Below, one piece after another: positions 7,381 to 15,746 of a stretch of DNA of 64,000 nucleotides. Source of the stretch: DATDAH01 sp963845425 (lineage in GTDB: Bacteria > Actinomycetota > Acidimicrobiia > Acidimicrobiales > DATDAH01); contig CAWJSC010000010.1 of NCBI GenBank assembly GCA_963845425.1, forward strand, positions 620,001 to 684,000, written 5' to 3'. The notes under the pieces are model-generated. The model saw only the letters and a list, made by a program, of their open reading frames with translations, did no database searches and had not been told where the DNA came from. The position numbers were made by a program, and so were the translations under genes. Within the stretch, counting starts at the first letter, position 1. Every line of letters starts with the position of its first letter.

Positions 7381-8850
7381 TCAGGTCGGCCAGGGGCCGC
7401 CCGGCTCGAGCCAGAGGGTCTCCTTCTGGTCCGTGTTGTTGCCCGGGGCGTACCACAGCACCTCGTTCTGGAGGTACTGCGAGCCCATGGCCCGGACCGT
7501 GAAGTCCGCAGCCAGCGGCTTGCGGGTGGTGCCCATGTCCGCCAGGGTCGTCGACCCGAACGAGGTGCCGCCCGGGGTCGGGGCCCAGATGGTCTCGGCG
7601 CCCGTGGCGTTGTTCCACAGGATCCGGTCGCCGCCGGTGTAGCCCCCCGGTCCGCTACGGATCACCGTCGGGGTCGCCGTGAACCCGATCGTGAGCGAGC
7701 TGATCGTGAAGGACGAGCCCGTGTTGATCCACAGCTTGTCCGCCGCCGTACCCGCGCCGTACCAGAGGATGTCGTCCAGACCGGCCGGCGCCGGTTGCCA
7801 CGTCTGCTCGACGCAGTTGATCACACCCGGGCCACGGCGCATGCCGCACGTCTCGGCGTAGGAGTGGTACCCGGACGGAACGGCCTCGTGCTCGTCGGCG
7901 ATCGTGTGCAGGTCGTCACACTTCTGCATGTAGCCGTTGAAGCACTTGTCGGCCAGGTAGTCGAGCAGGGCGCTCTTCACCTCGCCGTAGTCCGCCACCT
8001 GGCCGTACTCCTCGATCGCCTCCGCGGGGAGGGGGAGACGGGACCCGGTCCGGTCGAAGTCGCCCACGATCGGGCGGAACTGGCCGCTCACGGTCTTGGC
8101 CGTGGGCGTGAACCGGCCGTCACCGAGGCTCACCCAGAGGGAGTCGGCGCCGGTGCCCGGGAGGTAGAAGAAGATGTCCGGGCTCGGCTCCAGCTCGCCG
8201 TCCTGCAGCTTGAACTCACCGACGAGCGCCTGGCCCCCTGTGGGCGGCCGGTTGGCGTAGACCCGCTTGCCGAAGGTGTTGTCGACGTTGCCGGACCACA
8301 GCGAGCTGTTGCCCGTACCCGTCGGGTACCAGAAGATGTCGTCCCGCTCGTACACGGGGGCACCGCTCTCGGTGGCCGGATCGACGGTGTCGAAGTTGCC
8401 GACGACCGGGCGGTAGGTCCCGTTCACGGTCTGCTGCACCGCCGTGTGGCTCTTGTCGGCGTGGAAGTACCAGACCGAGTCGGCGCTGGTGCCGCCGGCG
8501 TACCAGAACACGTCGTCGATGCCGTCACCGTTGAAGTCACCCACCAGCGGGACGTAGTTGCCCGACACCGTGACGGCCTTCGTCGTGAACGAGTTCATCC
8601 CGTCGGCGCCCGAGGAGATGACGCTGTTGAACCACATCGAGTCCGGTGCCGTCGTGCGGCCGTACCAGAAGATGTCCTGCGCGGAGTCGCCGTTGAAGTC
8701 GCCCACCAGGGGCACGACCGCGCTGGTCGCCGTCAACTGCAGAGTCGTCTGACCGGTGAGGGCGCCTGCCCCTGCCGACGGTGGCGCCAGGGCCCCCAAC
8801 AAGGAGATCGTGGCGAGGGCCACGATCCCGAGAATCGATTTCCTGAACAT
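7381..8850 (-). CDS. Secreted FG-GAP/VCBS-type beta-propeller protein
   Basis: 489 residues with an N-terminal signal peptide (MFRKSILGIVALATISLLGALAP..AGA). The rest is built of seven units with the core [DE]-[IV]-[FL]-W-Y followed about 10-15 residues later by a [ST]-x-W strand, several preceded by DFNGD calcium loops; this count suggests a seven-bladed propeller. About 75 residues with several Cys are inserted before the fifth unit (KCFNGYMQKCDD to NCVEQTW). Start ATG 8850 has a GGGAGGAA ribosome site; the frame remains open upstream to 9423 but overlaps the phosphoesterase gene. Role is probably extracellular binding or adhesion; no enzyme motif is seen. Confidence 0.85.
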   Translation of the reverse strand: MFRKSILGIVALATISLLGALAPPSAGAGALTGQTTLQLTATSAVVPLVGDFNGDSAQDIFWYGRTTAPDSMWFNSVISSGADGMNSFTTKAVTVSGNYVPLVGDFNGDGIDDVFWYAGGTSADSVWYFHADKSHTAVQQTVNGTYRPVVGNFDTVDPATESGAPVYERDDIFWYPTGTGNSSLWSGNVDNTFGKRVYANRPPTGGQALVGEFKLQDGELEPSPDIFFYLPGTGADSLWVSLGDGRFTPTAKTVSGQFRPIVGDFDRTGSRLPLPAEAIEEYGQVADYGEVKSALLDYLADKCFNGYMQKCDDLHTIADEHEAVPSGYHSYAETCGMRRGPGVINCVEQTWQPAPAGLDDILWYGAGTAADKLWINTGSSFTISSLTIGFTATPTVIRSGPGGYTGGDRILWNNATGAETIWAPTPGGTSFGSTTLADMGTTRKPLAADFTVRAMGSQYLQNEVLWYAPGNNTDQKETLWLEPGGPWPT

Positions 8851-8896
8851 GGTGTTCCTCCCACGTGCGTGGACGGGATGTCCGACGCTGTGCCCT

Positions 8897-8940
8897 GGAT
8901 CGGCCCGATCCGGCCGATCCTTGACCGGGCCATTCGGCCC
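8897..8940. promoter_or_regulatory. Two adjacent hairpins between the phosphoesterase and FG-GAP genes
   Basis: GGATCGGCC (8897-8905) pairs with GGCCGATCC (8912-8920), and GGGCC (8927-8931) pairs with GGCCC (8936-8940). They lie in the 106-base gap between two minus-strand genes. They could end the phosphoesterase transcript or form an operator for the FG-GAP gene; the sequence alone does not decide. Confidence 0.45.
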
Positions 8941-8956
8941 ATTTCCCGCCCGGCGC

Positions 8957-10399
8957 CTAGTGGCAGCGGGCCGAGCCCGAGTCCCGGACCCTCCCGGTCT
9001 CGTCCACGAAGGACCACCAGTAGCCCGTGTCGGTGAGCACGAGGCGAGCCAGGCCGAACACCCCGGCGATCCGGCGCTGGGAGTGGCGCAGGGATGGCTC
9101 CCCGAAGCCGTGGTCGGGGCCGACCGACCGGCCGCCGGTGCCGACCACGAACTGCCGCAGGCCGTCCACCGCGGCGGTGCCGTCAGGCCGTTGGGGGGCG
9201 AAGCGCTCGTAGTTGTGCACGTGGCCGGCGAGGGCCACCTCCGCCCCGTGGTGGGCCAGCACCCGGACGAAGGGCTCGACCCGGAGGTCCTGGCGCGGGT
9301 TGCCGCCCGAGCTCCAGCGGGGGTGGTGCCAGTAGGCCAGCACACAGGGCCGGCGGTTGGCCCGCAGGTCCGACCGGAGCCAGTCGAGCTGCGGTGAGCC
9401 GTCGCCGCAGCCGACCTCGTCACAGTTCGAGTTCAGCGCGACCAGGTGCCAGCGGGCCCCCAGGTCGAAGCTGTACCACCCCCGTCCCCGGGGTCCGGCG
9501 GCCGCGCCGAAGTAGTCGAAGTACCCGCTCGCATCGGGGGTCTGGTACTTGTGATTCCCCACGACCGGGTGCGTGATCGCCTTCACCCGTCCGAAGCTGG
9601 GCTCGTAATGGTGCTGGAAGTCGTTGAGGGTCCCGCTCGGGTACTGCAGGTCACCGAGGGCCAGGAACGCGTCCAGGTCCGGGTCGGCCACCAGGAGGTC
9701 CGAGACCTGCTGGTGATGGCAGTCGACGGGGGTGACCTCGTTGACGTTGCTGCAGACCATGTCGCCCACTGCCGCCACCACGACACCGTCGGGCGGGGCG
9801 TCCAGAACGAGCACCAGGCGCGGGCCGGCGCCGGATCCCCGGCCGTCGTAGGCGGCGGCGTCGGGGTGGTTCGAGCCGATCCCCAGGGTGAGGGGTACCC
9901 CGCGCCGGACGAACGTCGTCACCGGCAGGTCGACCCACCGGTTGCGGGCCACCGGTCCGAGGCTCCCGACCAGCGGCCCGTCGAGCGGCGGTCGGTCGGC
10001 CCAGGACATCGCCGTCTCCGACCAGTCCACATCCGACGAGCGCCGCACGATCCCCCCTTGGGCGCTGCCGGCCCCGGCCCGGTCGGCCACGTGCAGGCGC
10101 AGGACGGCCGATCGCAGGCGACCCTCGAAATCGGGCACGGCAAAGCGGAGGAAGGCCTGCCGACGAGGGTTGCCGTCGACCACGAGGTGGGGCGCCGTGC
10201 CGCCCGGCCGGTGCGCCGGCGGGGCACTCACGTACGTGGCCGCCGTGGCCGCCACCGTCCGGGTGACCGCCACCTCGGCGAAGGCGGGGGTCACCGACCG
10301 GGCCCGGGCCGGCGTGGGCGTCGCGCCCGCGATGGTGACTGCCGCGAGCGTGCACAGCACCGTGGCCCTGACCGCTCCCCTCGCCGTCCGCCTTGCCAT
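8957..10399 (-). CDS. Secreted metallophosphoesterase with N-terminal carbohydrate-binding-like domain
   Basis: 480 residues. Signal peptide at about 1-34. Residues about 40-205 resemble the DNRLRE/CBM96-type beta-sandwich (FLRFAVPDFEGRLRSAVLRLHV, then TAMSWADRPPLDG). Residues about 206-480 are a calcineurin-like phosphoesterase of the purple acid phosphatase type with metal-binding motifs GDMVC, GDLQYPSG, GNHKY, YWHHP and GHVHNYER. It probably hydrolyses phosphate esters outside the cell, with the N-terminal domain tethering it to a polymer. ATG 10399 is preceded closely by the stop of the 136-residue gene at 10408, so the two are probably one transcript. Confidence 0.88.
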   Translation of the reverse strand: MARRTARGAVRATVLCTLAAVTIAGATPTPARARSVTPAFAEVAVTRTVAATAATYVSAPPAHRPGGTAPHLVVDGNPRRQAFLRFAVPDFEGRLRSAVLRLHVADRAGAGSAQGGIVRRSSDVDWSETAMSWADRPPLDGPLVGSLGPVARNRWVDLPVTTFVRRGVPLTLGIGSNHPDAAAYDGRGSGAGPRLVLVLDAPPDGVVVAAVGDMVCSNVNEVTPVDCHHQQVSDLLVADPDLDAFLALGDLQYPSGTLNDFQHHYEPSFGRVKAITHPVVGNHKYQTPDASGYFDYFGAAAGPRGRGWYSFDLGARWHLVALNSNCDEVGCGDGSPQLDWLRSDLRANRRPCVLAYWHHPRWSSGGNPRQDLRVEPFVRVLAHHGAEVALAGHVHNYERFAPQRPDGTAAVDGLRQFVVGTGGRSVGPDHGFGEPSLRHSQRRIAGVFGLARLVLTDTGYWWSFVDETGRVRDSGSARCH

Positions 10400-10407
10400 G
10401 GCCCCCT

Positions 10408-10818
10408 CTACAGGTACTTGGCCTCGATCGCCGCGAAGAAGGCGTCCGCCAGGGCGACGAAGTCGCCTTCGGTCAGGTGGATCGGGTCACCGACCTCGTG
10501 GTGCAGCACCGACGCCTCGGCCTTCATCTTGATCGCCTTGTCCACCACCATGACGTCGTCGTTGGTCATCATCGAGGTGCACAGCACCCGCACCTCGTTG
10601 AGCGGGTTGCCGTCCTTGCCCTCCTTGCCCCGGAGACGGTGGGTGAAGAACGTGTCCAGGACCAGGACCAGGTTGTTGAAGAACACCGGCTCGAACGCCT
10701 CGAGGGCCGGCGAGGGCCCCGCCGCCTTGGCCATCCTCCGGTAGGCCGCGACCTGGGCGCCGACCTTCCGCCGGCAGTCGTCCACGTAGTCCGCGCTGTA
10801 TTTGTTCACCCCGAGCAT
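10408..10818 (-). CDS. Conserved-looking hypothetical protein (136 aa)
   Basis: I do not recognise this family. The protein begins MLGVNKYSADYVDDCRRKV and is mostly alpha-helical in character, with no signal peptide, membrane segment or metal motif. It contains the stretch FEPVFFNNLVLVLDTFFTHRLRG and ends in helices (FVALADAFFAAIEAKYL). Start ATG 10818 is chosen because TAGGTT lies 8 nt upstream, a leaderless arrangement, while the longer open frame to 10902 has no support. It lies 8 bases upstream of the phosphoesterase gene, suggesting co-expression, although it appears cytoplasmic. Confidence 0.65.
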   Translation of the reverse strand: MLGVNKYSADYVDDCRRKVGAQVAAYRRMAKAAGPSPALEAFEPVFFNNLVLVLDTFFTHRLRGKEGKDGNPLNEVRVLCTSMMTNDDVMVVDKAIKMKAEASVLHHEVGDPIHLTEGDFVALADAFFAAIEAKYL

Positions 10819-10826
10819 CGCCGTCG

Positions 10827-10832
10827 AACCTA
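10827..10832 (-). promoter_or_regulatory. -10 box TAGGTT upstream of the 136-residue gene
   Basis: Reads TAGGTT on the minus strand, 8 nt before ATG 10818; leaderless type, no Shine-Dalgarno. Confidence 0.45.
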
Positions 10833-10959
10833 GCGCCGGCGCGGGCGTCACCTGTGGCCCTTCGACCCCCCAGGTAGGGCCAACGACCCTGACCCCGGGC
10901 ACCCCGGGCTTCGTACGGTCGAGCCGCCCCGAGATCCGGGCGCGGAAGGGCCGGTCACG

Positions 10960-11931
10960 GTGCCCACAACGACGATGAGGCGTTCCCGGCGAGGGGCGTG
11001 GTGGGCCGTCCTCGCGCTCGGGCTGGGGCTCATCGCCGCACCCGCCGTGTTCCAGATGTTCGACCGGGCCCCGAAGGGCGGCGACATGATCGCCGCCTTC
11101 GAGCCGTACATGACCTCGGCGGAGACCGAGAAGTTCCAGGGCTACCTGGCCGAGATCGACGCCGCCGTCACCGAGACCCAGGACGACCTCGTCCCGGCCG
11201 CCACCGTCGACGGGGCTGACCCGCTCGCCGTCGCGCCGACCGTCGCCACCCTGATCGAGGAGTGGGCCGGGATCGACGCCGACATGTCCGACATGTTGAC
11301 CACGATGGCCGCCGACATCGACAACTACGAGGCGGTCGCCGCGCTGCCCACCTTCGACCTCTTCCCCTGGTTCTTCGTGATCCCGGGGGTGCTCGTCGCC
11401 GGCGTGGCGGCGTTCGTGTTGATCCGCCGGCCCCGACGGGCGCCGGTGGCCCGCTGGGTGGTGGGCCTGATCGGTGTCGGCCTGGTCCTCGCCCCGGTGG
11501 CCTTCCAGATGTTCGAGCGGGCCCCGAAGGGCGGTGAGATGATCGACGACTTCCGGCCCCTGATGACCCGGCCCCGGGTGCAGAACATCCAGGGCTACTT
11601 CGTGACCCTGGGCGCCGGCGAGGGTCAGCTGCGCAACGTCCTGGTCCCCGCCGCCGTCGCCGAGGGGGCCGCGGAATCCGACGTCCCCGCCGTGGCTGCC
11701 TTCAGCGAGGACTGGCAGGCCATCGTCACCGACTTCGCCCCGATGATCGGGGTGATGAGCGACAACGTCGAGAACTTCGAGGCCGTGGACGCCCTCCCCG
11801 ACTTCCCCCTCTTCCCCTGGTTCTTCGTGATCCCCGGCCTGCTGCTGGTAGGGCTGGCCTTCGCCGCCCGGCCGCCCGCGGCCACGCCGGAGATCGACGA
11901 CCCGTCCCCGAGCACAAGGAGCTCAGAATGA
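10960..11931 (+). CDS. Membrane protein made of two tandem copies of one module
   Basis: 323 residues. The two halves are clear repeats offset by about 151 residues: FQMFDRAPKGGDMI (from about 31) matches FQMFERAPKGGEMI (from about 182), and LFPWFFVIPG recurs at about 134 and 284. Each half has a helix, an outside loop of about 100 residues with the F-x-P-x-MT and F/WS-x-x-W-x-x-I patterns, and a second helix, so four membrane segments in total. No known domain is recognised. Start GTG 10960 has GGAAGGG 10 bases upstream; ATG 10975 is the alternative. It overlaps the following lipoprotein gene by 4 bases (ATGA), so both are probably made together and may interact at the outer membrane face. 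Confidence 0.8.
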   Translation: MPTTTMRRSRRGAWWAVLALGLGLIAAPAVFQMFDRAPKGGDMIAAFEPYMTSAETEKFQGYLAEIDAAVTETQDDLVPAATVDGADPLAVAPTVATLIEEWAGIDADMSDMLTTMAADIDNYEAVAALPTFDLFPWFFVIPGVLVAGVAAFVLIRRPRRAPVARWVVGLIGVGLVLAPVAFQMFERAPKGGEMIDDFRPLMTRPRVQNIQGYFVTLGAGEGQLRNVLVPAAVAEGAAESDVPAVAAFSEDWQAIVTDFAPMIGVMSDNVENFEAVDALPDFPLFPWFFVIPGLLLVGLAFAARPPAATPEIDDPSPSTRSSE

Positions 11932-12680
11932 AGCGATCCCCATCCCTGCGACTGGCCGCCCTGGCGGCGCTACTCGCCCTGGCCGCTCTCGCGACGGGCT
12001 GTGGTGACGACAGCGGTGACTCGACGAGCGACACGACCGCCACCGACACCGACACGACGACCGCGGCGGTGGGCTTCGAGGGTGACCTGTCGGGCACCTT
12101 CGAGATCACCGCCGGGGAGTGCACCGACGCTGGTGTCACCGCCGGGTCCTCCTTCCGCATGGTGCAGCCGGGGGGTTCCGTCGAGGACGGTCCCTTCATC
12201 GACAACGGTGACTCGGTGTGTGGTGACACCACCTTCACCGTCCTGTCACCCGGCACCGAGGGCGGCCTCAGCTCCGGGGTCTACCAGCCGGCCTCCGACC
12301 CGGCGTTCGACGACGCCGGCAACGCCACCAGTGACACGATCTTCGCCCCGGTGGCGTTCTTCGGCCTCGCCTTCTCGGCGGCCACCGACGAGACCGACGC
12401 CCAGTCGGGCGACCCCGTGCCCGCCCCACAGCTGACGGCCACCGACGGCGTGCTGTCCGGTGACCTGAGTGCCTTGGCCGCCTACTACGGCGGCGAGGTG
12501 TTCAACCAGGGCGCCCCCAAGCCGGGCGGCGAGAACCCCGGCCTGACCTCCGGTCCCACGGGCACCATCGACACCGAGACCGGTGCATTCGTCCTCGACT
12601 GGCAGAGCCAGATCGAAGGCGGTGCCTTCAACGAGTTCACCGGGGTGTGGCACCTCGACGGCACCTTCTCCCCGGCCTGA
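11928..12680 (+). CDS. Lipoprotein of unknown function
   Basis: 250 residues. Signal peptide with lipobox ALATGC puts the lipidated Cys at about residue 25, followed by a Thr/Asp/Ser-rich linker. The mature domain is Gly/Thr/Asp-rich and predicted beta, with two Cys (GECTD and SVCGDT) that could form a disulfide. It ends with the beta-strand-like TGVWHLDGTFSPA. No enzyme motif. The ATG overlaps the stop of the duplicated membrane protein by 4 bases, so the two form an operon that ends at the hairpin at 12694-12723. Confidence 0.8.
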   Translation: MKRSPSLRLAALAALLALAALATGCGDDSGDSTSDTTATDTDTTTAAVGFEGDLSGTFEITAGECTDAGVTAGSSFRMVQPGGSVEDGPFIDNGDSVCGDTTFTVLSPGTEGGLSSGVYQPASDPAFDDAGNATSDTIFAPVAFFGLAFSAATDETDAQSGDPVPAPQLTATDGVLSGDLSALAAYYGGEVFNQGAPKPGGENPGLTSGPTGTIDTETGAFVLDWQSQIEGGAFNEFTGVWHLDGTFSPA

Positions 12681-12693
12681 AACCCCCAGCCGG

Positions 12694-12723
12694 CCGCCAC
12701 CGACCTCTCCGGGTCGGTGGCGG
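12694..12723. terminator. Bidirectional hairpin terminator
   Basis: A 12-bp perfect stem (12694-12705 with 12712-12723) and a 6-base loop between the convergent lipoprotein and uppP genes. Confidence 0.8.
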
Positions 12724-12733
12724 TCGGCTCCGC

Positions 12734-13714
12734 TCAGATCACCCCGCTGGCCAGCAGGACGATCGCGAGACCGGCGACCCCGAAGCGGTACCAGGCGAAG
12801 ATCGACAGGTCGTGGCGCTCCAGGTAGGTGATGAGCCACTTGATGGCCAGCACGGCCGACCCGAAGGCGAACAGGGCGCCGATGAGGGGGTCCACCACCC
12901 CGAACTGGTCGACCAGGTTGCCCCCGTCGGTGACCAGCTTGTAGCCCGTGGCCGCCGAGAGGGTGGCGAAGCCGAGCAGGAAGCTGAACTCCACGGCGAC
13001 CGGCATCGCGACGCCGACGAGGAGGGCGCCGACGATGGTGGCCAACGAGCGGCTGGTCCCCGGCCACAACGCCACGCACTGGGCCAAGCCGATGATCAGG
13101 GCCTGGCGGTGGGTGATCGACGCCAGGCGGTTGTGCCCCACCTGGGCGGCCACGCCCCGGTCGGGTATGCGCCCGGTCCCCTCCAACACCAGGATCAGTG
13201 CGCCGCCCGCCACCCACGCGATCACCACCGGCCACGGACCGAACAGGACGTCCTCGATCTTCGAGTCCAACGCGACGCCCAGCAGAGCTGACGGGAGGAA
13301 GGCGATGACGAGGGTGAAGAGCAGGTGTCGGCCCTCCGGGCTCCGGCCGACGAGGCCGAGGAGCATGTCCCGGAACCGGGCCCAGAACAGGCCGAGCACC
13401 GCCAGGATGGCGCCGAACTGGATCGCGATGGCGTAGGTGTTGACCGCCTCGAGCCCCGCGCTGCCCTCTGCGTCGGGCAGACCCAGCAGCCGGGAGGCCA
13501 CCAGCAGGTGGCCGGTCGAGGAGATCGGCAGGTACTCGGTGATGCCCTCGACCACACCGAGGATCGCCGCCTGCCACCAGGACAGGAGGTCCTCGGTCGA
13601 TTCGGCCGCCGCTCGAGCCAGCGTCGCGCCCTGGGCCGGGACGGCCACGGCCAGGACGGCCGAGACGCCCACGAGCGTCAGGAGGGTGAGGAACCATCGT
13701 CGGCGCTGGGGCAC
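12734..13714 (-). CDS. uppP: Undecaprenyl-diphosphatase
   Basis: 326 residues, multi-pass membrane. It removes one phosphate from undecaprenyl pyrophosphate so the carrier can be reused in peptidoglycan synthesis; overproduction of this family gives bacitracin resistance. Signature blocks are EGITEYLPISSTGHL and WPGTSRSLAT, with the catalytic Glu, Ser and Arg of the BacA family. The start is placed at GTG 13714 because TAGGGT lies 8 nt upstream; an ATG at 13768 is also in frame but would include that box. The roughly 45-residue extension before the first conserved block is longer than in most homologues and looks like an extra hydrophobic segment. Confidence 0.93.
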   Translation of the reverse strand: MPQRRRWFLTLLTLVGVSAVLAVAVPAQGATLARAAAESTEDLLSWWQAAILGVVEGITEYLPISSTGHLLVASRLLGLPDAEGSAGLEAVNTYAIAIQFGAILAVLGLFWARFRDMLLGLVGRSPEGRHLLFTLVIAFLPSALLGVALDSKIEDVLFGPWPVVIAWVAGGALILVLEGTGRIPDRGVAAQVGHNRLASITHRQALIIGLAQCVALWPGTSRSLATIVGALLVGVAMPVAVEFSFLLGFATLSAATGYKLVTDGGNLVDQFGVVDPLIGALFAFGSAVLAIKWLITYLERHDLSIFAWYRFGVAGLAIVLLASGVI

Positions 13715-13722
13715 GGCGGGGC

Positions 13723-13728
13723 ACCCTA
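13723..13728 (-). promoter_or_regulatory. -10 box TAGGGT of uppP (leaderless type)
   Basis: TAGGGT on the minus strand ends 8 nt before GTG 13714. It is identical in sequence to the box before coaA. Confidence 0.5.
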
Positions 13729-13801
13729 ACGAGCACCGACGGCCGCGCTCGACGGTGACGTCGGTCATGCTGCATGCTGCCAAGACCACCAGACGAGAGA
13801 G

Positions 13802-14311
13802 ATGGACTTCCCCATGAGCGAGAGCAACGAGCCCGACGTCACCGTGAGCGGCCTGGACCTGGACGGCGACGGTGAGCTCGACGGCGTCAACGTCACCGAG
13901 GTCCAGAGCAAGGACGTCGACGGCGACGGGTTCGACGACGTGGTGACCGAGACATCCACCTCGGTCGTCGACGTGGACGGCGACGGCGAGGCGGACATCG
14001 TCACCACGACCGAGACCACCATCTACGACCTCGACGGTGACGGGGTCACCGACGTCATCCAGGAGATCACCACCACGGCGGTGGACGTGGACGGCGACGG
14101 CGTGGCCGACATCGTGGACACCACGGTCGTCACCGCGGTGGACGTGGACGGCGACGGCACCTTCGACATCGTGCACGAGGTCAGTGCCACGGGCGTCGAC
14201 ATCGACGGCGACGGCACCATCGACGAGGTCGAGGTGAACGAGATGGTCGCCGAGCGCGACGACCGCGAGGACGACGAGGCCGGGGACGACGAGGCCGGGG
14301 ACGACGGGTGA
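13802..14311 (+). CDS. Acidic protein of seven 19-residue DxDxDG calcium-loop repeats
   Basis: 169 residues, almost wholly built of seven repeats with period 19 (57 nt), each centred on V-D-[VLI]-DGDG-x-x-D-[IV]-V. The D-x-D-x-DG-x-x-D pattern matches calcium-binding loops of the EF-hand/thrombospondin type 3 or FG-GAP kind. The C-terminus is a run of Asp/Glu (DDREDDEAGDDEAGDDG). There is no signal peptide, no Cys and no membrane segment, so it appears cytoplasmic or exported by a route not visible here. Start is ATG 13802, with GAGAGAG just before, or ATG 13814. It is divergent from uppP. A calcium buffer or structural role is inference. Confidence 0.75.
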   Translation: MDFPMSESNEPDVTVSGLDLDGDGELDGVNVTEVQSKDVDGDGFDDVVTETSTSVVDVDGDGEADIVTTTETTIYDLDGDGVTDVIQEITTTAVDVDGDGVADIVDTTVVTAVDVDGDGTFDIVHEVSATGVDIDGDGTIDEVEVNEMVAERDDREDDEAGDDEAGDDG

Positions 14312-14456
14312 GACGTCGCCTGGCTCGTAGGCCGCCCGACATCTCGTCGACGGCACGGTGATGAGGCGCCCGGTGCACGTTCCGCCCGGAGCCATGGACC
14401 TCGACGAGACGGTGGGTTCCGCGTAACCGGGGCCGCCTGCCGGGCATGGACTTGTC

Positions 14457-14700
14457 GTGAGCGACCGGACGGCCACCGCAGGTCCCCTGCAGTCGGGCGA
14501 CGACGCCCTGTTCACCCAGCTCTACCGTCGCCACTACCGACCGATCCGAGACTTCTGTCGCCGACGCGTGGCCACGGACCTGGTCGACGATGCCGTCGCC
14601 GAAACGTTCCTCACGGTGATGGAGCTGTTCAGGCGGGCCGATCCGGCCCGGGCCGCTGACGCCGGTCCGGTCACTGATGCCGACGCCTTCCTCGATGCCC
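14457..14700 (+). pseudogene. ECF-type sigma factor remnant (region 2 only)
   Basis: From GTG 14457 the frame reads ALFTQLYRRHYRPIRDFCRRR and then DLVDDAVAETFLTV, a good match to sigma region 2.1-2.2 of ECF sigma factors. After about residue 60 the similarity stops; no region 2.4, linker or region 4 helix-turn-helix follows. The frame stays open but only as antisense of the epimerase gene. I read it as a truncated gene whose 3' part was lost, perhaps when the convergent epimerase gene arrived. The right boundary is approximate. Confidence 0.55.
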
Positions 14701-14762
14701 GTCAGGCCTGTCGTTCGAGGTGGGCTGCGACGTCCCAGCAGGTACCCCGCACCGGCCGCTGC

Positions 14763-15746
14763 TCACAAGTGGGGCTCGCCTTCGTAGTAGCGGACCAGGT
14801 CGCGCACCGTGTCCTCCAAAGGTCGAGGGGCGTGGCCCAGCCCGCGGGCCGCCTTGTCCCCCTCGACGGTCGGGTGCTCGATGAGGGTGCCGATGGAGGC
14901 GGGGGTGAACACGTCGGAGCCGAACCTGCGGCCGATCCGCTCACCGGTCGGCGCCAACCACTTGGCCAGGTGGGCCGGGAGCGCCGCGACCGGCCCCAGG
15001 TGGCCGTTCAGCGCCGCGGCGAGGCGACCGAGGTGCATCGCCGTGGCCTGGTGACCCGGGAGCAGGTAGTTCTCGCCCGTGCGACCCGAGTCGGCCGCGG
15101 CGACGAGGGCGAGGGCGACATCGCGCACATCGACCCAGTCGAACCCACCGCGCACGACCACCGGCAAGCGACCGCGTGCCGCGCTGTCGATCACCAGATT
15201 GGCCCGGGAGGGTCCGAGGTCGATGGGGCCGATGATCCCCGTGGGGTTCACGATGGTCGCATCGAGGCCGGCCTCGACCACCTTGCGCACCTCGGCCTCC
15301 CCCGCGGCCTTGGAACGGTCGTACACGGGTCGTTCGGGGGCCACCGAGCGTGGGCTGTGCTCGTTCAGACGAGGATGGGCCCGTGACAGGTCGTACGCGT
15401 GGACCGAAGAGCAGTGCACGAACCGCGGCACACCGGCGTCGAGGGCGGTGGCCGCAGCGGCCGCAGGGCCCACGACGTTGACGTCCCACGCCGCAGGGTC
15501 GACGCTGGCCAGCGTGATGCGGGCCGCGAGATGGAAGACCACGTCGGCACCGTCGAACGCGCCGGCCAGCCGATCCCGATCGCGGACGTCCCCCATCGTG
15601 TGCTCGAGGCCGCTGGTGTCGATGCCGACCAGCGGCTCGAGGTCATAGGTGCGGACCCGCCAGCCCCTGGACCGGAGCACGCCGATCAGGTTCACACCGA
15701 CGTACCCGGCGGCACCGGTCACCACCGCGACGGGTTCGCTGCTCAT
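14763..15746 (-). CDS. NAD-dependent epimerase/dehydratase (extended SDR)
   Basis: 327 residues. N-terminal Rossmann motif TGAAGYVG at about residues 9-16, a conserved GDVRD, HCSSVHAY strand and catalytic YDRSK (Tyr-x-x-x-Lys), then NPTGIIGP and FDWVDVRDVA as in extended short-chain dehydrogenases acting on nucleotide sugars, dihydroflavonols or 3-beta-hydroxysteroids. The nearest-looking group is the 3-beta-HSD/dihydroflavonol reductase type. The start is ATG 15746; ATG 15758 four codons earlier is equally possible. It faces the sigma fragment tail to tail and is divergent from the FAD enzyme gene. Confidence 0.85.
   Translation of the reverse strand: MSSEPVAVVTGAAGYVGVNLIGVLRSRGWRVRTYDLEPLVGIDTSGLEHTMGDVRDRDRLAGAFDGADVVFHLAARITLASVDPAAWDVNVVGPAAAAATALDAGVPRFVHCSSVHAYDLSRAHPRLNEHSPRSVAPERPVYDRSKAAGEAEVRKVVEAGLDATIVNPTGIIGPIDLGPSRANLVIDSAARGRLPVVVRGGFDWVDVRDVALALVAAADSGRTGENYLLPGHQATAMHLGRLAAALNGHLGPVAALPAHLAKWLAPTGERIGRRFGSDVFTPASIGTLIEHPTVEGDKAARGLGHAPRPLEDTVRDLVRYYEGEPHL

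Noticed and set aside
8851..9423. Upstream extension of the FG-GAP frame
   Set aside because: It runs through the phosphoesterase gene; the signal peptide starts at ATG 8850.
12246..13775. Large minus-strand frame overlapping uppP in another frame
   Set aside because: Arg/Gly/Pro-rich shadow; UppP motifs are in the other frame.
13761..13790. CATGCTGCATGCTG near-repeat suggesting an operator
   Set aside because: Short and without a matching copy; it could be chance.
13840..14240. Regular 57-base direct repeats resembling a CRISPR array
   Set aside because: The period is a multiple of three, the repeats are coding (19-residue DxDxDG units) and there are no unique spacers or cas genes.
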